This document shows positions 1 to 10,453 of a DNA stretch of 64,000 nt, one piece after another (position 1 is the first letter of the stretch; every line of letters begins with the position of its first letter). Location: positions 28,732-92,731 of the forward strand of contig JAJOHG010000108.1 of NCBI GenBank assembly GCA_021029095.1. Reading direction: 5' to 3'. Made by a program: the position numbers and the translations under genes. The stretch is from Phellopilus nigrolimitatus (lineage: Eukaryota > Basidiomycota > Agaricomycetes > Hymenochaetales > Hymenochaetaceae). The notes below the pieces were generated by a model. That model saw only the letters and a list, made by a program, of their open reading frames with translations. It was not told where the DNA came from and did not search any database.

Positions 1-232
1 GCAGGCACGGTAACCCCTGGGAGCTTGACCTCGTTCACGGCATCGACTGTAAGCCTAATGCGTCAGTCAGAATTGTAAACGGTAAGAGCATGGTTAAACC
101 GGGAAAACACGTACACGAGTCCTGCCAGATGAACGCGCCGGCGGACAGGATGAAGCGCTGCCCGCCTGTCGCGGGCACCTCGAGCGCGCGCACGTGGCCG
201 AGCGAGACGTCGCGCACGTCGGCCCACGAGGC
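1..232 (-). pseudogene. NAD(P)-dependent reductase fragment (GRE2 / dihydroflavonol-reductase-like), cut by the left edge
   Basis: The minus strand reads a stretch with WADVRDVSLGHVRALEVP followed by GGQRFILSAGAFIWQD, which matches the C-terminal half of fungal extended SDR reductases (methylglyoxal or ketone reductases). An intron of about 62 bp with a GTGTAC donor and TTAG acceptor fits at 55-116, and the reading resumes as LTVDAVNEVKLPGVTVP down to base 1, so the 3' end lies outside the window. No N-terminal Rossmann motif (GxxGxxG) or catalytic YxxxK is visible upstream. What precedes base 232 in the same frame does not look like the family, so this is a truncated piece. It lies downstream of a head module at 1.36-1.60 kb on the same strand. 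The family is clear; intactness of the off-window part is unknown. Confidence 0.6.
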
Positions 233-239
233 CTGCACT

Positions 240-1350
240 TCGCGAGCTCCTCTGGCGTCTTCTTCTACGTCAGGATTGCCTCGTAGAAGAGCGCGACGCT
301 GCTCCTCCGCACGCGCCGGGTCCGAGCTGTCGCCGTAGTACGATAATAGGAATCGACATGCTCGTCGCTGGCGGACCGCCGAGTGTTGCCCGGGCCAAAT
401 AGAGGTTACAGGATTTGCCGGTGCGGTCGTATTTGAGTTGGCGCTGGGCAAGCCCACAACGCGAGCACGGCCTTGCGCAATTCCGTAGTGGTTTGTGTTC
501 GAAAGCAAAACAAGTCTCTGAGAATTCAATAGAAAACTGACTGAATGTTAACTCACCGTGGCGCTCTCTAACCCGGGCCAACCGGCGCCCTACCCTGCCA
601 TGCGCGACCATCGACACCGTGCGCCCTCCCAGCCCACTTCCAATTCAAACATCGACACTGGCCGCCCCACCTTCCGTGGTGTCGCCGTCGCCTTCAGTAT
701 TCTGACCCCATCCACGTTCTCGCAGTCGGCGGTAATGGGCATCGCGACAAGCATTGGCGGGCGCGCGGGCGCGTGCGCATGCATGGGTAAACTCGCCAAG
801 ACAGCAAGCGGCGTGAGTTCTTCTCGGCCGTGCGCGTGGCTGTGGTGACGATGGTGCTCGCGCGTCATGTTGCGGGTACTGTGGGATAGGGTATTTGTGC
901 ATGTGCACGGCGCGGCATTGATCGCGCCGGGCGCGCGAGGTGGGGCGGACCATCGCCAAATCGTTGTTGACGTTTTGGTCGAGCGTCACAATCCCATCAG
1001 AAACGCCGTCGTCCTCCGTGTCTGTGTTGATGATGATGCGCGCATGAAGGTCGTCATCAAGAGTATCGGAGGCCCCGGCCGTGTCAACACCGACCGTACC
1101 TGCTGCTGGCCAACAGTCATCGAGGATGTGGTATGCGGTGTACCGGTCAAATGATTTGGGGTTGAGTGGGAGTGGGCGGCGAGCGGGAAAGTCCAAAATG
1201 CAAGAGGCCGTAGATGGCGGAGGGGCTCTCTGCGGCGGTGGAGAGAGACAAAAATCGCGCAGGAGTCAGACGAGGCGCTCCAGGCGGTCGTTGCAGTGAG
1301 AATGTCCTGGATGCGCGGCGAGGTCGAGTTGTTTGGTCAATGTCGAGTAT
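240..1350. other. No recognisable gene; Arg/Ala-rich open frames only
   Basis: The longest open frame is on the minus strand at 645-1196 (183 codons). Its first half (ending near AMVRP) could be genuine coding sequence, but it is followed by arginine- and alanine-rich low-complexity translation typical of GC-rich noncoding DNA. No motif is recognised. The stretch lies between a head module and the reductase fragment, so it may be another captured piece. Confidence 0.35.
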
Positions 1351-1354
1351 GGCA

Positions 1355-1600
1355 GTTGAGACCATGCGACAGGTTGCGATAAAGTTGTTGTTGCTGCTGT
1401 TGCTGTTGATGCTGTTGCTGCGGCTGCTGCGGCTGCTGCGGCTGCTGCTGCATGATTTTCGCACCTAGACAGATAGTCTACAGATTAGTACGCTAAGGGA
1501 TCGAAGAAAGAGAAACAACCTACATGTGCACAGTGACACGCGAAACGAAGTCGAGAAATCAAGAAATCAAGAAGCTTGAGGCCAACAGATCGACTCGCGC
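1355..1600 (-). repeat. Head module, copy 1 (KIN1-type leader with Gln-rich first exon)
   Basis: On the minus strand an ATG is followed by a CAG/CAA run encoding MQQQPQQPQQPQQQ and ending in QLYRNLSHG, matching the module at 24.8-25.3 kb (QLHPNLSHG). The flanking bases ACCTAGACAGATAGT and GATTAGTACGCTAAGGG are shared with the copies at 25.0, 40.5, 53.1 and 59.8 kb. This copy diverges beyond about 1600 and lacks the plus-strand micro-ORF seen in the others. No KIN1 kinase exon follows it here. Confidence 0.65.
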
Positions 1601-1730
1601 AAATCGAGCGTCGATCTCTCCGGGCCGGACGGAGATCAGGACGGACGTCGTAATGTCAGCGACTCCCTTCTCCATGCGGATCTCGGCCATCCTCGCGCTG
1701 GAGTGGCCAAGGATGACGTCCGTGTTGCAT

Positions 1731-2040
1731 CCTAGAAACTGTAGATTTAAATTCGGGCTCTTATTTTGTTCTTGTTGTTTCTTGCAACTTATAATCCAAT
1801 TATTTCGGTATTCGTTTTCGGAGATCAGCAGCTGAACGAAGGAGCGAAAGAGCCACAGCGGGCAAAATTATATACATCCCAACTTTTAAAGAGCGCGTCC
1901 GCAGCTGGCGCAGCGGGCATGGTACACGTTTTGATATTAGCCAAGCCGAAACTCGATCCCACTCGAAGTGCCCCTCGGCAGCCCACCGAGTCGTATGTGC
2001 ACTCACACATCCGCGAAAGAAACGGTAATGAGAATGAAAC
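1731..2040 (-). repeat. Tail module, copy 1 (Sec61-alpha 3' sequence with sharp end)
   Basis: The stretch beginning CCTAGAAACTGTAGATTTAA on the plus strand and including GTTTCTTGCAACTTATAATC, GATCAGCAGCTGAACGAAGG and TATACATCCCAACTTTTAAA is repeated almost unchanged at 33.89-34.24 kb and in diverged form at 53.93-54.29 and 56.21-56.45 kb. Similarity stops abruptly at about 1731, giving a defined end that reads CTAG on the minus strand. It follows directly on the Sec61-alpha stop codon, so it probably began as that gene's 3' untranslated region plus flank. Confidence 0.75.
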
Positions 2041-2412
2041 CTAGCCCAGAAAGTCACCGAACGCGGCCATCTCGGGGCTACTCGATTCGCAAATGCCGAT
2101 TTCCCGGTCTGAAAGTGTGGTAAGTAAAAGAACACGATGATAAACAAGGGAAAGGACGCACAGCTGTAGATGATGGTAACGACCATGAGTATACCAGTGT
2201 TGCTGCCAAAAGCACCCATGAGATCGGCGGCGCCGGAGGTAAGGCCGAGGATGGCGCCACTGAAGGCAGCTGCCATCGAGATAACACGCTTCAGTACCTT
2301 GTACATCGAACCCTCCGGTGACCGGCCATGACAATCCGCTGGTCGTTGAGCTGCTTCGCGATGTCGAGCGGACCCGAGCCAGACACCTGGCCCGCGTTTT
2401 CGAGAAGAGTTC
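2041..2412 (-). pseudogene. Sec61-alpha translocon subunit, C-terminal fragment (copy A)
   Basis: Translations on the minus strand give QVSGSGPLDIAKQLNDQ, then MYKVLKRVISMAAAFSGAIL and MGAFGSNTGILMVVTIIY, then SSPEMAAFGDFLG and a stop at 2041. These are the last loops, the final transmembrane helix and the C-terminus of the Sec61-alpha/SecY channel of the ER membrane. The pieces lie in different frames, so at least one indel or an intron separates them. Only about the last 110 residues of a roughly 475-residue family are present, so this cannot make a channel. It sits between the FunK1 gene and tail copy 1; other Sec61-alpha pieces lie at 34.2, 48.8-49.4 and 56.5-57.6 kb. Confidence 0.8.
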
Positions 2413-2813
2413 GGTATGATGAGCAGTGCTCAGGCCTTCGTTTAAGCTTTCATATTACTCGTCCGACCTTTCAATCATTAGAGTAACAGATGCTCATCCA
2501 ACAGTGTCTCTAACTCGGAAATAAAACAAGAGAACTACTTGTCATTTTTCGAGGCATACGCGTCTGTCACACAGACCGAGCATATAAATTAGAATCTGTT
2601 TTCGGTCCAAATAAGACGGAGAGGCAGCACCTCTTGTACTTCCATGTACATTCGGTGATCATTGTGTATCAAGCCATTATAATCCAATGTTGTCTAGGTT
2701 ACGATACACAGTCGCGAATGGCTACCATTCGTGAACTAATGTTGAAATACTAATTGACGGGAACTACCTACAAGGAGATAATTCATGAGTAGAGGCACTT
2801 CTGAGCAAGCTGG
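2413..2813 (-). other. 3' flank of the FunK1 gene, duplicated at the right end of the window
   Basis: No gene is seen. Phrases such as GTCTGTCACACAGACCGA, CATGTACATTCGGTGATCAT and CGCGAATGGCTACCATTCGT recur at 62.6-62.8 kb in the same order upstream of the second FunK1 stop codon. The duplicated segment therefore includes several hundred bases of noncoding 3' sequence, not only the coding region. It probably contains the kinase 3' untranslated region. Confidence 0.6.
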
Positions 2814-5709
2814 TCATTGCGTGTCGCCCGATTGCGAACAACAAGTGCACGACGGATCTTCACCGGCGCCTTCCATCCACTCGGTATAAGTGACCGGGGG
2901 AGCAAGAGTCGTAGGCGCCTTGCTCGCTGCAGCCATCGCCAGCTCTCTTTCCTCGCGTGGTAACGCGCGCATTTTTATGTTGTCTCGTTTCGCTTGAGCA
3001 GTGACCTCTGCGCTCGCATCATGGAAACAAGATCCAATTCCTTGACAGTAAAAGCGGAGATCATCGTCTTCAACATATTTGAGGACTGTTTTCATTGAGT
3101 TCGGTCCGGGCTTTTTGCTGGTGATGAATGTCTCTTTCGCCTCCATAATGTCACTCCAAGAACCCTTCCTCCACTTAGCCAAAATGTCACCCTTCTTGGA
3201 TATTGTGTACCCATAATACCCAACGCCGTACCAGACAACGGTATAGAAGACAGACTCCAGATCATGATGAAAACCACGGGTAAATTCTTTGTTGCTGAGG
3301 TCGAGCACTTCTCGAGCCATGAACGGCGCTGTCCCAGTGCGGTGGTTGCTTGACTGCTTAAACGGAAAGTACGACGCCAGATCGAAATCGAGCAGGACGG
3401 CGATGATCTCGTTTTTGTCATTCCTATAGAACGCGATGTTACTGATACTGATGTCCCCGTGCAGCATCTTCAATCGAACGAATAGCGTATGCAGACCTGT
3501 GATACGTTTAATAACTACATCTATCCCGAAGAAGACACGTCACTCACATCTGACAATCTGGATTATCGCAGCCCAGAAGTCCTTCGGTTTGAGAATATAG
3601 ATAGGAAAGTACTCCCTCATGACGAAAGCCCGAAACTCCCTCACTTCGAAAATCTCGCCCTTTGTCATGCAGGCGTCTCGGAGCTTGGCGACTGGTGTCA
3701 TGTCATTCACCACAGCTTTCCCAAATATCTCCGGGATGTGCTTGATGATATCGAGCAGTGTTCGCGCATCCAGGATGAATTCGTCCTCGTTTTTCCGAGT
3801 CTTGGCTTGCCAACTGAATTTGATCACTAGTTTATATCCATCTATGTTCGCTTTGATGACGGACGTTCCGCGTCCGATTAAACAGTAGGGGGAGGTTAGT
3901 TTCTCCCCCAAAACGATCTTGCTAATGTCCAACGGTGTGTCCGAGCCCGTGACAGGTTCCAGCAGACCAGACTGCAGTTTGTTTGTAGATTCGTCCGCGA
4001 AATCGAATGGATTACAGTATCCCATGATCTCGTTGAAACCGAGGTCAGGAAGGTCGCGATAGAACATAAGGAGAAGAAGGGCGAAATATGTCGGATTACT
4101 CGCGATGTCGAAAGGGTCCGCTTCAATGATCGCCGAGCGATGGTAGAAAAACAAAGTGATACTGTTCCCCTCGACAAGAACTCCAAAGGCGAATTTACGG
4201 TCGCCGCGGGCGCTAAACACCTCTGCAACGTAGCTCGCAAGTTGGACCCTCACTGAATTGGCGGTTTTGGGGGCTATAGGTATGTTCGCGGATGCTGGAG
4301 GCTCCGTTGTTGCTCCTGGCATATGCTCGCGATAAGCGCTGCAGCGCATGACGACTTCCGATGGACCTTCCGATGTAGGCGTGTTCATAGATACATCGCC
4401 GGTAGGCATGCCGATGTCGCTCGGTCCTCCCGAAGATCCTTGACCTCCGTCTGTGGACATGGGCGGTATCTTAATCGCACTCGACTTCCTAGGCCTTCCA
4501 GAATTAGATGCATTCCCTGTAGGTTGTCTGGAGGAACTGCCCGTGTCGCGCTTGGAGGAACTGCCCGTGTCGCGCTTGGAGGAACTGCCCGTGCCGCGCT
4601 TGGAGGAACTGCCCGTGCCGCGCTTGGAGGAATTGCTCGTGCCGCGTTTGGAGGAACTACCCTTGCCACGCTCGGAGGAACTACCCCTGCCACGCTTGGA
4701 CGAACTAGCGGAGCTGCGCTTCCCACTCGAATACTCTTCGTCTGCCTCGTCCTCTGCAGGGCGCTTCCTTCCTTTCCCTTTACTCGTTTGACCCGACCTC
4801 GATGTGTCTGTCGACCCTATCTCCCCGGATCGTTCTCCATTACTAACATCCTCCTCGTCCGCCTTCTCCGAAGTGCTGTTAACCTTTTGCTTGAATTCGA
4901 AGGGCAGCAATGTACTTAGCCAATTGACTCGGACCTGTGTCAATCCGCCTCGATCTTCGGACTTGCCTTTGGCGAATGAATCCGCTTCGATGACATCCTT
5001 AGACTGGGCGCTGCAGACATCGTTCGCGTCCGCATCTCCTGTGTCCAGGATGGCGCTAGTGGCCTCTACAGCTCCAACGACATCCTTCGCGCCCGCGCTT
5101 GCCTCCCCGACGTGTTTGTGCTTCCTCTCAGCCTTCCGACGACCCGCGTCGACCTTAACCATGTCCTTTTTCCCGTAGGCGTTGTCCGGAGCTAGCACGA
5201 CATCGGGTTTCCTGTCCGCATAACCGCCAGGCATCTTCTCCTTCTCAACTTGAAGCAGCTTGATCCTCCTTTCGTTCGCCATGTTTCTCTCGGATTCGGC
5301 ACGTTTGAGAATCATATTCCCCATATTCACGAACGGTTTGTACAACTGATCCTCCTTTCGATGAGCCACAAACTTTCTCAACTCCGTCTTGTACTCCTCG
5401 CTGTCATGTACGGCCCAGAGTTCGACGTCATTCAGAAGTTTAGCGTGTTCTTCTTCCGTGAGATTGAAAGCAAGTTTCAGGAAGTCGTTGAAAGGGATCC
5501 CCTTGCACGTATAATTGAGAACGTCATTTCTGAGATCGTCGTCCATGCTTTCTTTCGTGTACTTCTCTGACTTGGCACGGGCCTTGGACGGTGTACTATG
5601 CACGGACTGGGCCGACTCGTCCGGCTGGGACATTTCTGCTGCAAAGGTTCATAAAGTTAGGATATGTGACACTTTCAGAGAGCAGCCACTACTCACCAGA
5701 GGCGGACAT
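2814..5709 (-). CDS. FunK1 fungal-type protein kinase
   Basis: A kinase-fold protein of the FunK1 family, which is expanded in mushrooms. I read three exons: a 13-bp first exon 5697-5709 (MSAS), 3548-5638 and 2814-3496, with introns of 58 and 51 bp (GTGAGT donors), giving about 927 residues. The N-terminal half is charged and low-complexity, with a run of SSSKRGTG/SSSKRDTG repeats. The kinase part begins near LIGRGTSVIKANIDG (the glycine-loop region). It continues with VMREYFPIY, the catalytic loop HGDISISNIAF and the metal site LLDFDLASYF (DFD for DFG), then YVGYYG-type helices and ends in SGDTQ. The Asp residues of both loops are present, so activity is possible. A start at 5633 is the fallback if the mini-exon is wrong. 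Substrate is unknown. A degenerate second copy lies at 62.85-64 kb. Confidence 0.85.
4526..4724 (-). repeat. 24-bp coding minisatellite inside FunK1
   Basis: About eight tandem 24-bp units (plus strand GAGGAACTGCCCGTGTCGCG and variants) encode an eight-residue Ser/Lys/Arg-rich repeat of the type SSSKRGTG on the minus strand. The unit length is a multiple of three, so changes in copy number keep the frame. The units decay towards 4724. It lies in the disordered linker before the kinase domain. Confidence 0.85.
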
Positions 5710-6985
5710 GATCAGGTCGAGATGGAGGTGTGTTGAGGACAAGAAGGTGCAGGAACAAAGCGTCTGACACGCGTGTCAAGGCCATTAATGAAATTCAAGT
5801 CGCCGACGCAGTGTCACGTGAATGTTCTGGTGGCTGTGGTGCGATGTCAAAGGTTAGGGCCGGCCTTTACGCGTGCGCACGTGTCATTGCTCCCTCCATT
5901 CCCTGCTGCACCTGCTTGCAATGAAATACGCGGACAGCATTCGGCTCCTTTTGGCATTCTTTCGTCTTCGTTCCAATTGAAGGTGTTTTCGTGAAGATTC
6001 TACGAGTTTAAGTCAAACTCAGAGGGCTTGCCAGCCGATCACCGCGAAATCTCGCTCTGTCGAAGTTCTTACATCTTGCACGGTATGTCCAAGGCATATT
6101 CATAGAAAGAAGATGCTATAGTACATTACATCCATAGACAATTTTTCATTACACGCGCGAGGCATCGAGCGGGGGCTATGAGACCAAGAGCTGGAAAGAA
6201 AGCAAGGGAAAAAGGAAAACGAGAAGGAGCGAGAGATCAAGACCGAAAGCGTTGACGAGAGCTGGAAGGATCGGGAGTCGGATGTGTAAAGTGCATATGC
6301 AAGTAATGAAAGATATAGACAAATGCGGTGTGCGTATGGTGCAGGTCATGAAAAGTTCGTGAATGGAACATGAAGTGGAGGGAAGCGTAATGTGCAGCAA
6401 AGAAACTAACTATACCAGTAATGTAGATGACCAATGAGAAACGACGATTGGAACGAATAAGGACGAGACTGCGGGGACAGCAGAGACAATGGCAAGCAGC
6501 TGCGATACCAATGCTAATGGTGGTACACAAAAAAGGGTTGAGATGCAAGCGGAGCGGGAACGGTTGTACACACAAGAAAGCAGCGAACACGAAGATCAGC
6601 GACAAAGGGAAACGAGAAAGTGAAAGCGGAGAGAAGATTAAATAGGAGCAAATGTACATACGAAGACAAGCCCGATGATTGCAGAATCCTGGTATTGCAG
6701 TCAATCAGAGCCGAGGTGAGAGCGACGCGATTACGACGCCGGCGGCGGCGGCGGTATCCGAGGGTATGACGGTAATGGAGGTATAGGATAGGCGACAGCA
6801 GAGCGAGCAGCAAGAAGAGCGGAGACGAATAAACAGTAGTTGTACATATGGCACATTTTGATGACGTGTCTTGCCGTCGACGAGTGTCGGTGCGGCGTTG
6901 GCGACGTCGAATAGCAGATGGTTGAAGTCTTGTCGAGTCCCTCGACGTGCGTCGGGTGTCGATGGCTTTGCGCGCACGAAGGCGT
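5710..6985. promoter_or_regulatory. Intergenic region: FunK1 upstream side and Ecl1-like gene 3' side
   Basis: No independent gene is recognised. The part near 5710-6000 should hold the FunK1 promoter; I see no clear TATA box. The part at 6705-7000 contains a minus-strand frame (RDWEDAMNAFVRAKPS then LLFDVANAAPTLVDGKT) that reads like the natural C-terminus of the upstream Ecl1-like protein displaced by a frameshift. The middle is purine-rich and unremarkable. Confidence 0.4.
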
Positions 6986-9465
6986 TCATTGCGTCCTCCC
7001 AGTCCCGCTGCCGAACAAGAAAAGCTTCTTGCGCTCGGGGATGACGGTGACCTCCCACTCCTTCTCGACCCAGAGACCCATGCGGCCCCTGTGCTCACCA
7101 CGACGGCTGCCAACCTCGCGGATGGCGCGGCGCGCGAGTTCAATGTCGCGCGCGTGCAACGCCGAGGTCTCGATATAGGGCTTCTCCTCCGCGCTAGCTT
7201 CTTGTGTTGACTCCTGCGCGGTGGAGGTGGATGCGGTCGGGAGAGATGTCGGGAGCGAGGTCGATGTTGCAGGGAGCGGGTCGGGGAAGAAGATTTCCTC
7301 GTAGCGCGTCTGCTTGATAGGGACGGCGGGCATCGCGTCGTAGACTGGTCCTTCGACATTGTCATAGGTCCAGTTGCGTGCTACAAATCAAAAGGTCCAG
7401 TCAGCATCGTTAACGAAAGTGAAGAGAAAAGAGAATGCAACATACCCTCCATGTTCATCCGCCTCCTCTCCGGCGCGCTCATCTCCGCCCTGCTCTTGCC
7501 CTTCTTCTCCTTCCGCTCGCTTCGACTCCTGTGTCCTTTCCGACTGCCGCTCGTAACACTCGCACTCGTGACGCTCGTACCCGTTCCGTCTTCGCTCATC
7601 TCCTCGGCCGGGCGGTGCCACGCCCCCTCCGCCTCTCCCTCGACGCCCTCCTCGCGCACACTTCCCAACGCACCCGCGCTCCGCCTGCTGCGGCCGCTAA
7701 CGCTCGCCTCGCTGCCGCTGCGCCTCATCGGCGCCGGCGACACCGGCCCCGCCAAGCTCGACGCGGGCAGGCTCGAGCTAACGGTAGAACGGAGAAGGAC
7801 GTCGGGCACGAGTAGTCTCCCCTCTACCCCCTTCGCGAGCACACGGCGGGGGGCCGCGCGTTTCTTGCCCGCGTAGAGCGCCGGGTCGACGCCGGGAAGG
7901 GTGAGCGCGCTCGTACCCGAGTGCGCGTCGTCGCTGACTGATGTGGCCGCCGACTTGGTCGACACGGACTTCGAGGCCGAGGTCGAGGTGACGAGGCCGA
8001 ACGCGGGCGCGTAGCTGGTGGCAAGGCTCGCGTTGCTCTTCGCGCGCGGTGCGTGGCTTGTGGAGGACGACGACGGCGCGCGCACGAAAAGCGGGTACTT
8101 CGCGTAGAGCTCGAGCGCGCTTTGCGTGCGCGTCGGCGCGCCGGGCGCGCGAACGAGCGGGCGACGAACTGTTTCCGTGTTGCCCGCATTTGCCTGTGGG
8201 TCGGAGGCTGCGCCAGTCGAAGGCCGACGGTGGGTCGAGATGACGCCCGCAGGCGCTCTGGGGTTCGAGTTGCCGCCGTAGTTGTAGACCAAATCGCTCC
8301 AGCGAGCCGGGTCGATCGTCTCCACCTCCTCGGGTTTCGCCTCCACCTTCCCGGCCCTCCTGTTCGCACGAGCTTCTCTCTCTGCCTCGCCCGTGAGGTC
8401 CCAGGCCCGCCTGCGCTCCTCCTCCTTCTTCACCTGCTCCTCCCGCAGCCTCCTCTCCTCCTTCGCCTGCTCGCCGTCCGCCGCGCCCGAGCGGAAGATC
8501 GCTTGTAAGCGTCTCGCGGCCATGAGGATGCCGCCCTCGAAAAGCGGGCGCTTGTCTGCTGATGTTGTATTCGCGGTCGGAGGCGCCGACACAGGCGCGG
8601 ATGCGCGATGCGGATGCAAAGGCAGCGGAGGGATCGGCGGGGGAGCGGGGTCCGTGTATAGATTCGACAAGCCGTCGGATCGTTCTTCCCCAGGGCTCCT
8701 TTCCTCGGCGCTGGCGCTCGCGGTGAAGCTCGTACCGGTCGCGCTCGAGCTCGTGTCCGAGTCGGAGCGTGCGAGTCGAAGCGTGGTCTCGCCGAGGTCG
8801 AGCGCGCGGAGATCCCGTAAATTCGGCGCGCGCCACGAGTTGGGCGGGACAGGGGGCAGAACGGGGCTGGGCGGCGGCGGAGAGGCGTGGGCCGGGTTGA
8901 GCTGAGCAGGGTGCGCGCCGAGGCTGACGCGCTTTTCCTTCCCGTGGGATTTTGTCTTTGTAGCAAGGTGCGCCGAGTCCGTTGCTTTCAGGCGGTCGGC
9001 GCTCGAGTCGCGCTCGAGGATCTCGCGCGCGCTGGGCATCGGGACGGGCCAGGCCCACTCGAGGTCCTTCTTGCGGCACGCCTCGCTGCAGTAGAGGGGC
9101 GTCTGGGACTGGTCGATGACGGTGCGCGTGCGAAGGGGGGTGGCTGGCAGCTCCTGGACGACGGGCTCCTGGGCGGCGCGCTGGGGCGACTTGGCCTTGT
9201 TCGGCACGTTGGGGCGGAGGCCGCCGCCGGGGCGCACACGGCCGGTGCCCTGGAGGAGGCCGCCGCCGTGGGCGCGGCCTTTGATGGTGCCGTGCTTGCC
9301 GCGGGTGGCGCCCTTGATGGAGGTGGTCGAGTTGCTGGTCACCAGCGCGGGCTGTTGCGGCAGCGGGGTGGGCAGAGGCTGGATGGGGACGGTGTACCGC
9401 TTAGGCATGATAAGACAGTCGCAGACCGGGCACCAAGACGTGTCGAGATGGATATCGGTGTCCAT
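6986..9465 (-). CDS. Ecl1-type life-span regulatory factor-like protein
   Basis: Two exons, 7446-9465 and 6986-7380, are separated by a 65-bp intron (GTATGT donor, TTGTAG acceptor), giving 804 residues. The N-terminus has WCPVCDCLIMPKRY (Cys12, Cys15, Cys17) and, near residue 126, LYCSEACRKKDLEW. This spaced CxxC/CxxxC pair resembles the zinc-binding core of the Ecl1 family, small fungal proteins linked to chronological life span and stress. The rest is long, Ser/Pro/Ala-rich and mostly disordered, with a charged helical stretch (KEERRLREEQVKKEEERRR) near residue 345. Exon 2 carries RNWTYDNVEGPVYDAMPAV and ends at GSGTGRTQ, but a better-looking C-terminus lies in another frame just downstream, so a one-base indel is suspected. 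The gene is divergent from the Zn2Cys6 regulator. A broken copy lies at 23.6-24.8 kb. Family call moderate, gene call strong. Confidence 0.7.
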
Positions 9466-10453
9466 TGTCGACTCGAGTAGTTCGGTCAGTCAGGTCGTAG
9501 ACGGCGAGGAGGGGTTGAAGATGGGAGGATAAAAGAGAGGATAAAAGCAACGCATGCTCCGCGGAATCCATGAGTGTGCGAAGGATGCGGTTTTGTCGCT
9601 GTAATGTACGGGTTAGTACAGTGTAAGCGGCTAGAGAGCCGATTTCGTATATATATAGAAAACGACCTTCCCAATACAATCGCTTGTCGGCAAGTTCAAT
9701 ATAGCCTCCGGTACGGCCTTGCATGGCCTTCGAGGATGGGGCGCGCCGTGCGATGTCCAGCGCAGGGCACAAGCAGCACCCTCGACGTCAAGCTGTGCGA
9801 TAGCGAGCTGGCCTGGTGGAAGCAAATTGAAAAATTATATACATGTTGTAGCGTGCTAACTTAGGTAAGGGTTAGACATGTAGCTGTGGGAAATGTAAGG
9901 CTATCTCTTAGTTACCCGTTCTATCACATCTTATTGTACATAATCGGCAATTTCATGCAACATGGCTCGCCAATTTATTCACAAATCTTCGTTAGTGTCG
10001 TCGTAGCGTATTTTTATTCTGCATGTTCGTTACACCCGTGTTCTTCACCGTCTGCTTTTCCCCCGACTTAGATTTTGGCTCACCCAAGCACTATTTTATC
10101 TCATTTATCTGTGCCAGTGTCTGTGCCCAGTCGGTGCGCTAGCCATTCCATGTGCAGACTGATTGTTTGCATTTTTGATCTGTTTTATTCCGTTTTCTCT
10201 CGTTTAGGCGTACAGGAGACCAGGCAGGGCGCTGCGCAAGCTCCTAGGCCTGCTTTTTTGCATATATCCTCTAATTCGCAGTCGCTCGATTCACAATTGA
10301 TTTTTCTGTTCTGAATTTGGCTTTTGCCCAAACGCATGCCGGTTATCGCTCTTGGTCTCGGGCTCCATCACGCTAGTCAGCTAGGCAATCCCACCCAGCC
10401 ATCATTACCCGATACGCACACCCAATAAATATACGGCATTTCAGCAGCGCAAG
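9466..10453. promoter_or_regulatory. Divergent promoter region between the Ecl1-like gene and the Zn2Cys6 regulator
   Basis: Both neighbouring start codons face away from this 988-bp gap, so it must hold both promoters and 5' leaders. A TATATATA-like stretch is at about 9647-9657 and an AATAAATATA stretch at about 10425-10434, some 20-30 bp before the regulator start. C/T-rich tracts, common near fungal transcription starts, occur around 10080-10200. No other gene is seen. Confidence 0.5.

Noticed and set aside
1380..1455. CAG-type microsatellite as an independent feature
   Set aside because: It is the Gln-codon run of the head module's first exon and recurs at 25.0, 40.4, 53.05 and 59.7 kb with the same flanks.
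7778..9079. 433-codon minus-strand frame overlapping the Ecl1-like gene
   Set aside because: Arg/Pro/Ala-rich translation of an alternative frame; the 694-codon frame with the zinc motif and a matching second exon is the real one.
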